Of a DNA stretch of 64,000 nucleotides, positions 17,388-25,859 are shown in pieces. Below the pieces are notes generated by a model. That model made no database searches. It was not told the origin of the DNA and was given only the letters and a program-made list of their open reading frames with translations. Source of the DNA: an uncultured Tateyamaria sp. Lineage in GTDB: Bacteria; Pseudomonadota; Alphaproteobacteria; Rhodobacterales; Rhodobacteraceae. Within the stretch, counting starts at the first letter, position 1, and the number at the start of each line of letters is the position of its first letter. Position numbers and translations under genes: made by a program. The stretch lies in contig NZ_CANMEU010000002.1 in assembly GCF_947497045.1 (NCBI RefSeq), positions 1 to 64,000 on the forward strand. Reading direction: 5' to 3'.

Positions 17388-18080
17388 ATGTTTGATGTTC
17401 AATCACTGCGCAGCGGCTATGGCGAAATGTCTGTTCTCAAGGACCTGACATTCTCGGTCAGCGACGAGATTTTTGCCGTGTTGGGCGCGAATGGTGCAGG
17501 CAAGACGACGCTGTTGAAAACCCTGGCGAGGCTTTTGCCATTACAGGCTGGCAGCCTGTCGTTGAATGGGGCTGACGTTTCAAGATCGCCAGCCTATGCG
17601 ATGCCGGATGCGGGCGTTGCCTATGTGCCGCAAGAGGAAAATGTCTTTCCCGATCTGTCGGTGCAGGAAAACCTGTCCATCGGCGGGCGGACCGGACACC
17701 GCACGAAAGCAGAGAAGATCGAAGAGGTCTTTGCGCTCTTTCCGCGCCTGAAGGAACGGCGTGGACAGGCCGCAGGCTCGCTGTCGGGCGGGGAGGGGCA
17801 GATGCTCGCCGTGGGTCGTGCGCTGATGCAGGATCCCAAGGTGCTGTTGCTGGACGAACCCTCAGCAGGGCTTTCGCCGCTTTTCGTGGATGCACTGTTT
17901 TCGAGCATCGCCGAAACCCGCAAGGAAAGGGGTCTGACCATCGTTCTAGCGGAACAGAACGCGGTCAAGACACTCGAAATCGCGGATCGGGTCATGGTGC
18001 TGTCGCTTGGCGAAATGCACCTGCTTCGCCCGCGATCCGAACTGCAAATGAGCGACATCACCGCCGCTTATCACATCTGA
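17388..18080 (+). CDS. ABC transporter ATP-binding protein, LivF type
   Basis: A 230-residue ATPase with a Walker A motif GANGAGKTT, Q-loop segment VPQEENVFPDLSVQENL, signature SLSGGEGQML, Walker B VLLLDEPSAGL and switch region VLAEQN. Glutamine in place of histidine in the switch (EQN) is usual for LivF. It begins three bases after the LivG-type gene ends and completes the nucleotide-binding pair of the importer. Confidence 0.93.
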   Translation: MFDVQSLRSGYGEMSVLKDLTFSVSDEIFAVLGANGAGKTTLLKTLARLLPLQAGSLSLNGADVSRSPAYAMPDAGVAYVPQEENVFPDLSVQENLSIGGRTGHRTKAEKIEEVFALFPRLKERRGQAAGSLSGGEGQMLAVGRALMQDPKVLLLDEPSAGLSPLFVDALFSSIAETRKERGLTIVLAEQNAVKTLEIADRVMVLSLGEMHLLRPRSELQMSDITAAYHI

Positions 18081-18115
18081 AGTGCAAATAAAGTCGACCA
18101 ACGGAGGAGATATCA

Positions 18116-19375
18116 ATGAAACGCAGAAATATGTCGTTGAAAGGCGCAATCGCCCTTGCCGCCGCGCTTGGGGTTACAGCCCCCGCACATGCCGAGGGCG
18201 AAATCGTGGTCGGTCATCTGACCTATCACACTGGTGAATTCGGTGCTTTCGGGCCGTTCTTTGATGGCGTCGCCGAAATGGTGCTGTCCAAGATCAACGC
18301 GGACCCGCCGCTTGGCATGCCGATGCGCGCGATCCACCAGGACATCGGGACCGTCGGAGAGGCCCGCGCGGCGCGCAAGCTTGTCGACAGTGACGGGGTG
18401 CAGGTCCTGCTGAACCCGGCGCATAGTTATCTGTCATATCGCGAATTCATGTTGGAAAAGGTGGCCGAACAGGGACTGCCAATCATGCCGTCAGTTCATG
18501 GTGGCGCGATAGAAGGCACAATCGGCGGGGTCGCAGACGAACCGATTTTCCGCGGTTCCCCGCTTGATACGGCCAATGGTACGGCAGCCCTTCTGCACGT
18601 CAGAGATGCCGGCAAGAAAAACGTCGTGATTATCGCCACCGAAGTCTCGGGCTCACAGCTCCAGAAAGAGGCCGCTGTCCGCACCGCCGAGGCGATTGGT
18701 TTTGAGGTCCTTGGCGACTTTGACATCCAGGCTGGTGAAAGCAACTACCGCTCTGTCGTTTCGCGGATTGCGCGGCTCAACCCCGAAGCGGTGGTGATGT
18801 TCTCATCCCCGCAGGCCGGTGGCAGCTTTGTCAAGAACGCGGCAGAGAGCGGCAATTCGTGGTACATCGTTGGATCGGGCGAATGGCAGGAGACCGAGTT
18901 CTACGACACTGCCACCCAAAGTGCCCTCGCACAACATGAAGCCGTGGTGCTTGCCGCAAACTCGCACAGCGACAACCCGTCATTTGAGCCATATATGGAG
19001 TTTGCGAATGCATCGCAGTGGATCGATGACATCGGGGATCCATCCAACTCTTACGCAATCCAGTATTATGACCTTCTGGTTGCCTCGGCGCTGGCTATCG
19101 AAAAGGCTGGTGAGCTGAACACGGCAAGCTGGACAGATGCCATGTATGCAGTCACCGGCGGCGAAGGCAAAAAGGTCTATTCCTACGAAGATGGATTGGC
19201 TGCGATCCGCGCGGGCGAGGACATCAACTATGACGGTGTGACGGGTTCGATGGAATACACCGACACCGGCATCGTCTCGGGTCTGTTTGGCATCTTCGCT
19301 TGGCAGGACGATGGCACGCTGAGCCAAATCGGCAGCGTGGATGGGGACGCCGTCCTGGAACTTGAAGCCATGTAG
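18116..19375 (+). CDS. periplasmic substrate-binding protein of the LivK type
   Basis: A 419-residue binding protein with a signal peptide cleaved near residue 26 (VTAPAHAEGE). The mature protein follows the type I periplasmic-binding fold: EIVVGHLTYHTGEFGAFG, a RAARKLVDSDGVQVLLNPAHS segment, and a second lobe with KKNVVIIATEVSGSQLQKEA. It delivers the ligand to the LivHMGF-type importer encoded just upstream. GGAGGAG precedes the ATG. A strong GC-rich stem-loop follows the gene and probably stabilises this part of the message. Ligand class cannot be read from the sequence, but the neighbouring Mo hydroxylase and phosphotransferase point to a cyclic or aromatic compound. Confidence 0.9.
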   Translation: MKRRNMSLKGAIALAAALGVTAPAHAEGEIVVGHLTYHTGEFGAFGPFFDGVAEMVLSKINADPPLGMPMRAIHQDIGTVGEARAARKLVDSDGVQVLLNPAHSYLSYREFMLEKVAEQGLPIMPSVHGGAIEGTIGGVADEPIFRGSPLDTANGTAALLHVRDAGKKNVVIIATEVSGSQLQKEAAVRTAEAIGFEVLGDFDIQAGESNYRSVVSRIARLNPEAVVMFSSPQAGGSFVKNAAESGNSWYIVGSGEWQETEFYDTATQSALAQHEAVVLAANSHSDNPSFEPYMEFANASQWIDDIGDPSNSYAIQYYDLLVASALAIEKAGELNTASWTDAMYAVTGGEGKKVYSYEDGLAAIRAGEDINYDGVTGSMEYTDTGIVSGLFGIFAWQDDGTLSQIGSVDGDAVLELEAM

Positions 19376-19382
19376 GTGGCGG

Positions 19383-19409
19383 CCCCGGGTCGGCGCCACC
19401 GGCCCGGGG
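19383..19409 (+). terminator. GC-rich stem-loop after the binding-protein gene
   Basis: CCCCGGGTCGG pairs with CCGGCCCGGGG around a five-base loop, with one G-T pair. No T run follows, so it is more likely an RNA-stabilising or partial-termination structure than a full terminator. It begins eight bases after the stop codon. Confidence 0.6.
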
Positions 19410-19462
19410 ACGACGCGAAACCGGCCGTGCTGATGATGCGTGCCAATTGAAAGGAACTTTCG

Positions 19463-20143
19463 ATGGATATCAGGTGGTATGGGCATGCGTCCTTTGGGCT
19501 GCGCCCCGAAAACGGGGTGTCGATCATCACTGACCCCTATACGCCTGAACTGGTGGGTTATGCCCCGATCCCGGACTCAGCGGACCTCGTGGTGGTGTCC
19601 AGTACAGATGATGATGGCCATTGCCGCGAGGACCTGGTGCCGGGCGAGCACGCCGTTCTGAATGCACTGGATGTCGTTGCCGAAGGCGGCAGCAAGACGG
19701 TGGAGGGCATCGAGTTCACCGCCATGGGTGCCATGGAATGGGAACATCACCCGTTCCATGATGTACCCGGCCAGAATGCCATGTACCGTTTCGAACTTGA
19801 CGGACTCAAGATCGCTCATATGGGAGATGTGGGAAACCGGCTGACGTCAGAGCAATTGGATTTTTTCGAAGACGTCGATGTTCTGTTGGCGCTGACGGGG
19901 GCTGCGCTCACGATCAAGCTTCCGGACCTGATGGAGATGATCCATCTCAGGAAGCCCAGGCTTGTGATCCCCATGCACTACCGAACGCTCACATATAAAG
20001 GTCGTCGCGGGGCCTGGATCGAGGACTTTCTTGCTCATTTCAATGATGAGCAGGTCGACTACGCCTTTGGCTATGATGCCAGCATCACCACAGCCGACAT
20101 TCCGACCGAAACCCGGGTGCTTGTCATGGATTACTATCGATGA
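19463..20143 (+). CDS. UlaG-like metallo-beta-lactamase fold protein with altered metal motif
   Basis: A 226-residue protein with the layout of UlaG/UPF0173 hydrolases. It has WYGHASF at the N terminus, IITDPYTPE, a metal strand KIAHMGDVGN, and LVIPMHY near the C terminus. The central HxHxDH motif is not intact. At the matching position (residues 47-53) the sequence reads S-T-D-D-D-G-H, so both leading histidines are replaced and the last is displaced by one. Either the metal site is rebuilt with Asp ligands or the protein is not a classical hydrolase. AAGGAAC precedes the start. It sits between the transporter and the molybdenum hydroxylase genes and probably belongs to the same pathway. Confidence 0.8.
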   Translation: MDIRWYGHASFGLRPENGVSIITDPYTPELVGYAPIPDSADLVVVSSTDDDGHCREDLVPGEHAVLNALDVVAEGGSKTVEGIEFTAMGAMEWEHHPFHDVPGQNAMYRFELDGLKIAHMGDVGNRLTSEQLDFFEDVDVLLALTGAALTIKLPDLMEMIHLRKPRLVIPMHYRTLTYKGRRGAWIEDFLAHFNDEQVDYAFGYDASITTADIPTETRVLVMDYYR

Positions 20144-20162
20144 GCAGGACGGGGTAGGGACC

Positions 20163-21029
20163 ATGAAACCATTTGATTTTATCATGCCCGGCAGTCTGTC
20201 CGAGGCCTATACCGTTTGGGAAGAACTTGGGCCCGCTGCCCGGTTGTTGGCCGGTGGCACCGACCTGACCGTGGCGCTGCGACATGGTCATCTGGCCACG
20301 GATGTGGTGATCGATCTCAAGGGCATTGCCGAGTTGAAGCCCGATATTGAGGACGATGCAGGCTGGTTGCGGGTGTCCGCAGGCACGACAATGACGACAC
20401 TGTGCCGCTATCTGTCTGAACGGGCGTTATTGCCTGCGCTGCAAGAGGCGGCACGGGTCGTGGGATCGATCCAGATTCGCAATCGCGCAACACTTGCAGG
20501 CAATGTTTGCAACGCCTCGCCTGCTGCGGACACCGTTCCGGTGCTGGCCGCCCTTGGCGCAGAGGTGGAAATCTGTGGCCCCGAGGGGACGCGCCGAACA
20601 CTGATCACGGCTTTCATCGAAGGGAACCGTCAAATCGATCTGCAGCGTGGCGAAATCGTCACGGCAGTGCTGATCCCCAAACCACAAGGCCGCCATGGGT
20701 GCGCCTTTGACCGGATTACGCGCCGCCGGGGCGTTGATCTGGCAACCGCGAACCTGTGCTGCAATATCGATGACAAAGGGGCCGTGCTGTTCGGCCTTGG
20801 TGCCGTTTCACCCCGGCCTCTGGTGCTGACAGACGAAAGCGGTGTGATGGGTGACCCAAAGGCAAATCACGAAGACCGAGCCAAGGCAATTCAGGTGATG
20901 GCTGCCAAGGCCCGTCCCATCTCGGATGTGCGGGCCAGTGCCGATTATCGCTCGGCCATGCTCTGTATTATGGCGGATCGTGCTTGCAAAACGGCCCATG
21001 CCCGGCGTGCGGGAGGTATGGATGCCTGA
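20163..21029 (+). CDS. molybdenum hydroxylase FAD-binding subunit (XdhB/CoxM type)
   Basis: A 288-residue flavoprotein subunit. The FAD-binding motif LLAGGTDLTVAL lies near residue 30 and the second motif, VGSIQIRNRATLAGNVCNAS, follows near residue 100, both typical of the xanthine dehydrogenase/CO dehydrogenase medium subunit. It passes electrons from the iron-sulfur clusters to an acceptor. The ATG at 20163 follows GTAGGGA; the frame is open upstream but that part overlaps the previous gene. The last eight bases overlap the start of the fused iron-sulfur and molybdenum subunit gene. The substrate of the enzyme is not fixed by the subunit. Confidence 0.92.
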   Translation: MKPFDFIMPGSLSEAYTVWEELGPAARLLAGGTDLTVALRHGHLATDVVIDLKGIAELKPDIEDDAGWLRVSAGTTMTTLCRYLSERALLPALQEAARVVGSIQIRNRATLAGNVCNASPAADTVPVLAALGAEVEICGPEGTRRTLITAFIEGNRQIDLQRGEIVTAVLIPKPQGRHGCAFDRITRRRGVDLATANLCCNIDDKGAVLFGLGAVSPRPLVLTDESGVMGDPKANHEDRAKAIQVMAAKARPISDVRASADYRSAMLCIMADRACKTAHARRAGGMDA

Positions 21030-23817
21030 CACGCTCAAATCCCTCGGCGGGCCTGGCGCCAACAGCGGGGCCACCACTTTGGGGTCCCTCAAGACCATGG
21101 ATCTGATGGTGAATGGCCAGCCGGTCACCCGCGAGGTGGCGGCACATATTTCACTCCTTGATTTTCTGCGCGACGACCTGAAGCTGAAGGGCGCCAAAGA
21201 ATGCTGTGCGGTCGGCGAATGCGGGGCATGTACGGTGCTGGTGGACGGAGAGCCGGTGAATGCCTGCCTTCTTCTGGCTGTCGAAGGGCAGGGAAAGTCC
21301 ATCGAAACCATTGAGGGCGTGTCGAAGGGCGCGCAGCTTTCAACCGTGCAGCACAGTTTCCTCAAATGCGGCGGCGTGCAGTGCGGCTTTTGCATTCCGG
21401 GTATGGTCATGTCCGCCGAGGCGCTGCACCGTGCGATGCCTGAGGCGGGCGAGGTGCAGGTGCGCGAGGCCCTGTCCGGCAATCTTTGCCGCTGTGGTGG
21501 CTACAACCGCATGTTTGATGCGATGCGCGATGCTGCGGGACAAAAAGTGCAATGCCACACCACCGCGCCGATCACGGGAGCGACGGTCGGGGCCGATATC
21601 AGTCGCCTCGGCGGTGTCGAGCGGGTCAACGGATCTCAGGAGTTTCTGGCCGATCTCGACATTGCCGGAATGGCGCATCTGAAGCTCGTGACGCTGGATG
21701 TCGGGCGTGCGCAGATCAAAAGGATCGACACCTCCAAGGCGCACGCGGTGCCCGGTGTGATCGATGTGGTGACAGCGGCAGACCTGCCGCAGCCTGTGGC
21801 TCGCTTTGGCCCGGCCTATCAGGATCGACCCATCATTGCGGTGGGTGAGACACGCTATCACGGTGAGCCCGTCGCTGCCGTGGTTGCCGAAAGCAAGGAC
21901 ATAGCGGCATATGCGGCGGGGCTGGTCGAGGTCGAACACGTCGCATTGCCTGCGGTGACGTCGATTGATGCAGCCCTTGCCCAGGGTGCGCCACTGGTGC
22001 AGCCCGTCGAACTGCGCCCCGACGATCCGCTGGCGGGCTCCAACGTGTTGAAAGAGCTGAATTTCGGTTGGGGGGATGTGGATGGAGCCGCCGCCGATCT
22101 GGTGGTGGAGAAGACCTACACCTTCCCGATGGTGACCCATTTCGCAATCGAGCCGCATGGTTTCATCGTGGATGCGCAAGAAGACAGGATGAAGATCTGG
22201 AGCCCGGTGCAGCATCCGTTCCTGCTGCAAAAGATCATGGCGGGGCTGTTTGATCTGCCGCTTGGTGCGGTGCAGGTGATTGCACCGGACCCCGGCGGCG
22301 GTTTTGGCGGCAAGCAGATGCCCAAGTTCGAACCGCTCGTTGCGGTGGTCTCGCGCAGGATCGGTCGCCCGGTCCGCTTGGTGTTGACACTGGAAGAGAC
22401 GTTTCAGGCGGTCCGGCGCGCCGGTGCAAGGATCCATGTGCGATCCGGCTTTTCGAAGGATGGTGATCTTTTGTTTCACGACATCCAGTCGGACTATCTG
22501 ATCGGAGCATATGTCGACATCGCTGAGCGCGTAACAACCAAGGGCAACTACCTGGCCTGCGGGCCTTATCGGGTGCCGAATGCGCGGATCAGGGCGCGGC
22601 CCGTCTTGTCGCATACAACGCCCAGCTGTGCTTACCGTGGTTTCGGGACGCCGCAGGTGAACTGGGCGGTAGAAGGTCAGATCAACGAGGCCGCGCGGCA
22701 ACTGGGGATTGATGGTCTGGAAATCCGGCTGCGCAATGTGGCTGACAAAGGCCAAGAGATTGTACGAGGTGAGGTGCCAGCAGACGGTCACTGGTTGCAG
22801 GCCGTCCAAAGGGCCGCCGATATGCTGGGCTGGGACACGACTAAGCCTGCCGGGCGCGGACGTGGCATTGCGGTCGGGATCAAGGCGGGCGCCACGACGG
22901 GGCTGTCGAATGCGATGGTGCGATTGCTTGCCGATGGCAGCATCCTGGTCTTTGCGGGCACGTCGGACATGGGGCAGGGGGCCCGGACGATTTTTGCGCA
23001 GATTGCAGCGGATGCGCTAGGCGCACCCTATGATCGGGTGTCACTTATCATGGGGGACACGGATGTCGTGCCCTTTGACCTTCAGACCTCGGCCAGCCGA
23101 TCCACCGTTTTCATGGGAACAGCGATCACCCGGGCGTGCGAGGACATCCACGCGCAAGTCATCGAGTTGGCCTGCGACACGCTAGGGATCCCCGAGACCG
23201 AGATCCGCATCGAGGGCGGTGTCATCGTGTTACCTGACCGACGTGAGCCTATCTTTGATTTTGTGCAGAAAAGCCTCGGTTCATGGAATGGTGAACTGAT
23301 CGGCAATGGCCGTATGCGCAAACCGAATGTCGCAGAACACCCCTTGGGTGGTTCGCCCGCGTTCTTTGAGTTCAACTGCACGGCCTTTGAGGTCGAAGTG
23401 GACCGGGACACCGGTGAAGTGATGATCCACAAGCATGTGACGGTCGGTGACGTCGGTAAGGCGCTCAACCCTCTGCATGTGGAAATGCAGGACGAGGGCG
23501 CGGCGATCATGGGGCTTGGCCACTCGCTTTACGAACAAATCCTGATGGATGACGCGGGCCGGATCCGCAACCTTGGGGCCATCGACTACCGGATCGTAAC
23601 AAGCAAGGACATGCCTGTCCGTCTGTCCACCGGCATGATCGAGAATGAGGACGGGCCCGGCCCAAAAGGATCCAAGGGCGTGAGCGAGGGCGCGATCCTG
23701 TGCACGGCGCCAGCTTTGGGCGCGGCGGTCGCGGATGCCATCGGTGTCGTGATCACCGACCTGCCCATGACGCCGGAACGCATCTGGCGCGCGATTCAGG
23801 AACAAACTCTAGGTTAG
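21022..23817 (+). CDS. molybdenum hydroxylase, fused [2Fe-2S] and molybdopterin subunit
   Basis: A 931-residue fusion of the small and large subunits of the xanthine dehydrogenase family. Residues 26-175 hold both [2Fe-2S] clusters: the ferredoxin-like set Cys62, Cys67, Cys70 and Cys82, and the second set around Cys121, Cys124, Cys156 and Cys158. From about residue 190 the molybdopterin part follows with PGGGFGGKQ, CAYRGFGTPQ and TSDMGQGARTIF. The active-site glutamate is Glu889 in GVSEGAI. It should hydroxylate an aldehyde or an N-heterocycle with water-derived oxygen. The order small-large in one chain, beside a separate FAD subunit, is unusual but known in related enzymes. GGGAGG precedes the ATG by five bases. 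No maturation factor (XdhC/CoxI type) is seen nearby. Confidence 0.92.
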   Translation: MPDTLKSLGGPGANSGATTLGSLKTMDLMVNGQPVTREVAAHISLLDFLRDDLKLKGAKECCAVGECGACTVLVDGEPVNACLLLAVEGQGKSIETIEGVSKGAQLSTVQHSFLKCGGVQCGFCIPGMVMSAEALHRAMPEAGEVQVREALSGNLCRCGGYNRMFDAMRDAAGQKVQCHTTAPITGATVGADISRLGGVERVNGSQEFLADLDIAGMAHLKLVTLDVGRAQIKRIDTSKAHAVPGVIDVVTAADLPQPVARFGPAYQDRPIIAVGETRYHGEPVAAVVAESKDIAAYAAGLVEVEHVALPAVTSIDAALAQGAPLVQPVELRPDDPLAGSNVLKELNFGWGDVDGAAADLVVEKTYTFPMVTHFAIEPHGFIVDAQEDRMKIWSPVQHPFLLQKIMAGLFDLPLGAVQVIAPDPGGGFGGKQMPKFEPLVAVVSRRIGRPVRLVLTLEETFQAVRRAGARIHVRSGFSKDGDLLFHDIQSDYLIGAYVDIAERVTTKGNYLACGPYRVPNARIRARPVLSHTTPSCAYRGFGTPQVNWAVEGQINEAARQLGIDGLEIRLRNVADKGQEIVRGEVPADGHWLQAVQRAADMLGWDTTKPAGRGRGIAVGIKAGATTGLSNAMVRLLADGSILVFAGTSDMGQGARTIFAQIAADALGAPYDRVSLIMGDTDVVPFDLQTSASRSTVFMGTAITRACEDIHAQVIELACDTLGIPETEIRIEGGVIVLPDRREPIFDFVQKSLGSWNGELIGNGRMRKPNVAEHPLGGSPAFFEFNCTAFEVEVDRDTGEVMIHKHVTVGDVGKALNPLHVEMQDEGAAIMGLGHSLYEQILMDDAGRIRNLGAIDYRIVTSKDMPVRLSTGMIENEDGPGPKGSKGVSEGAILCTAPALGAAVADAIGVVITDLPMTPERIWRAIQEQTLG

Positions 23818-23828
23818 GGAGCAACGAG

Positions 23829-24899
23829 ATGCTGATGCGAAGCGATGTGATGGAGGCACTGGTTCTCACTGCGCCACGTGAATTCGAAATCCAGGAAGTG
23901 CCGGTGCCCGAAATCGAGGGTGATGAGGTGCTGTGCAAGGTCGATACGACCTTCATTTGTGGCACCGATCCTCATATTATCCAAGGTGACTTTCCCGGGT
24001 TTTGGCCGCCCGCCTTTCCTTTCACGCCCGGGCACGAATGGTCCGGCACCGTTGTCGATGCCGGGCCGAAGGCGGCGGCTCTGGGTTGGAAAAACGGCGA
24101 CCGGGTCTGTGCCATCTCGCATGTTGGCTGTGGCTATTGCCGCAACTGCATGAAAGGTCGCTATAATATCTGCTTGAACTACGGTGATCTGGAAAAGGGC
24201 CACCGTCAACATGGCCACATCACGCCGGGAGCCTATGCGCAGTATATGCGCGCATCGGTAAAGAGCCTTTATCGGATTCCCGACGACATGGACCTGGAAT
24301 ATTCCGCTTGCGTCGACCCGCTCAGCATCGCGCTCTACACGGTCAACCGCTCCAGATTTGAACCGGGTGACGATGTGTTGATCATGGGTACGGGGCCACA
24401 GGGGCTGATGGCCCAGCTTTGTGCTCAGGCGATGGGGGCAGGCCGGGTGATCATCGCGGGAAGTGGCGAACGGCTGAAACTGGCGGTTGGGCTGGGTGCG
24501 GTCGGAATTGATTATCGCGAAAACGATGTGGTCGAAGCCGTCAGGGATATGACCGATGGGTTGGGTGTCCCGCGCGTTCTGGAATGCGCAGGGACGGCCA
24601 AGGCGATCAACGACGCCTGTCTGGCCGCGTCCAAGGGGGGGGTCGTGTCGATGATCGGTATCCCGCATGAAGACCCCGGCTTGCCGATAAAACGCATGGT
24701 GCTGGACGAGGTGGAACTGATTGGCAACCGGGCCAATCCGAACACGGCTGAACCCGCCATCGCGATGATGTATGAGGGCCGCGTCAATCTTAAACCGCTT
24801 CTGACCCACACCTTCCCGCTGTCGGATTTCGCCACTGCACTCGACATGTACGAGGGCCGAAGGGATGGGTCGATGAAGATTGCGATCAAACCCAATTGA
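23829..24899 (+). CDS. zinc-dependent alcohol dehydrogenase (MDR family)
   Basis: A 356-residue medium-chain dehydrogenase. Catalytic zinc ligands are Cys44 in FICGTDPH and His69-Glu70 in PGHEWSG. The structural zinc site has Cys101, Cys104, Cys107 and Cys115. The nucleotide-binding motif is GTGPQGLMAQL. It should oxidise a secondary alcohol to a ketone with NAD(P), like threonine or sorbitol dehydrogenases. AGGGA ends eight bases before the ATG at 23829. Together with the lactonase and the beta-keto acid cleavage enzyme that follow, it could make the beta-keto acid that the latter splits. Confidence 0.9.
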   Translation: MLMRSDVMEALVLTAPREFEIQEVPVPEIEGDEVLCKVDTTFICGTDPHIIQGDFPGFWPPAFPFTPGHEWSGTVVDAGPKAAALGWKNGDRVCAISHVGCGYCRNCMKGRYNICLNYGDLEKGHRQHGHITPGAYAQYMRASVKSLYRIPDDMDLEYSACVDPLSIALYTVNRSRFEPGDDVLIMGTGPQGLMAQLCAQAMGAGRVIIAGSGERLKLAVGLGAVGIDYRENDVVEAVRDMTDGLGVPRVLECAGTAKAINDACLAASKGGVVSMIGIPHEDPGLPIKRMVLDEVELIGNRANPNTAEPAIAMMYEGRVNLKPLLTHTFPLSDFATALDMYEGRRDGSMKIAIKPN

Positions 24900-24934
24900 G
24901 TGCGGCGTGCCGCCAAAGACAGGAGACTTTGAAC

Positions 24935-25855
24935 ATGTCCGTCACCATCGAATGCGTATTGGATTGCAACAATCACCTTGGTGAAGGGCCGGTTTGGGAT
25001 GTTGATGAAGGGCGACTCTACTGGCTTGACTGCACCGGACCGCGATTTGGCAAGAAGGCGGTATGGCGCATGGACCCCAGGACAGGCAAAGTCGAAAGTT
25101 GGGACCTTCCAAAGGATATCGGCGCGATGGCGCTCCGAGAAAAAGGCGGGGCTGTGGCTGCAATGTGCGACGGGTTCTATTTCATGCATTTCCATGGTGA
25201 CAAACTTGAACTTGAGCTGATCCAGGAGGTGGACGCAGACATCGAACGGACCCGTCTCAACGACGGCAAGGTAGATCGTCGTGGCCGGTTCTTTGCGGGC
25301 GGTATGGATGATCTGGAAGAGTTGAGGAACTGCGGCCTTTGGCGGCTGGACCCTGACCTTTCGTTGACACAAGTCGAAGAAGGCCTGATGTGCACGAATG
25401 GCCCCTGCTGGAGCCCGGATGACAAGACATTCTATATCGCCGACACCTTTATCGAGGAGTTCTGGGCCTATGACTATGATATCGAGACGGGGACCCTTTC
25501 AAACAAGCGCGTACATGCCACGACAAAGGACGACGAAGGGGTTGCCGATGGATCGACCGTGGACGAGGAGGGCTTTATGTGGAACGCGCAGCTGATCTCG
25601 GGTGATCTTGTACGTTACGCCCCTGACGGGTCGGTTGAGCGGCGCATCGGGATGCCGGTCAAGAACATCACCAGCGTTATGTTTGGCGGCGACAATCTGG
25701 ATGAGCTGTACGTGACGTCGATGGCGCGGGTAAAGCATCCCGCGGTCCATGACATGTTCGCCAAGCAGGCAAAGCCACAGTTTCAGGCGGGGAGCCTCTT
25801 CAAGGTCACGGGCCTTGGCATCCGGGGTCTGCCCGAGCCGCGGTTTGCGGGGTGA
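24935..25855 (+). CDS. SMP-30/gluconolactonase family protein
   Basis: A 306-residue six-bladed propeller of the SMP-30 (regucalcin) family, lactonases that open sugar-acid or similar lactones with a divalent metal. The N-terminal metal-binding glutamate is Glu17 in HLGEGPVWD, followed by RTRLNDGKVDRRGRFFAG and the Asn ligand in MCTNGPCWSPD, then EGVADGSTVDEEGF with the later Asp. AGGAGA precedes the ATG. It lies between the dehydrogenase and the cleavage enzyme and ends four bases before the latter. The lactone substrate is unknown. Confidence 0.88.
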   Translation: MSVTIECVLDCNNHLGEGPVWDVDEGRLYWLDCTGPRFGKKAVWRMDPRTGKVESWDLPKDIGAMALREKGGAVAAMCDGFYFMHFHGDKLELELIQEVDADIERTRLNDGKVDRRGRFFAGGMDDLEELRNCGLWRLDPDLSLTQVEEGLMCTNGPCWSPDDKTFYIADTFIEEFWAYDYDIETGTLSNKRVHATTKDDEGVADGSTVDEEGFMWNAQLISGDLVRYAPDGSVERRIGMPVKNITSVMFGGDNLDELYVTSMARVKHPAVHDMFAKQAKPQFQAGSLFKVTGLGIRGLPEPRFAG

Positions 25856-25859
25856 TGCA

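Noticed and set aside
21340-22809. A 489-codon minus-strand open frame opposite the Mo hydroxylase gene
   Set aside because: It is a shadow of the coding strand, which has both iron-sulfur cysteine sets and the molybdopterin motifs.
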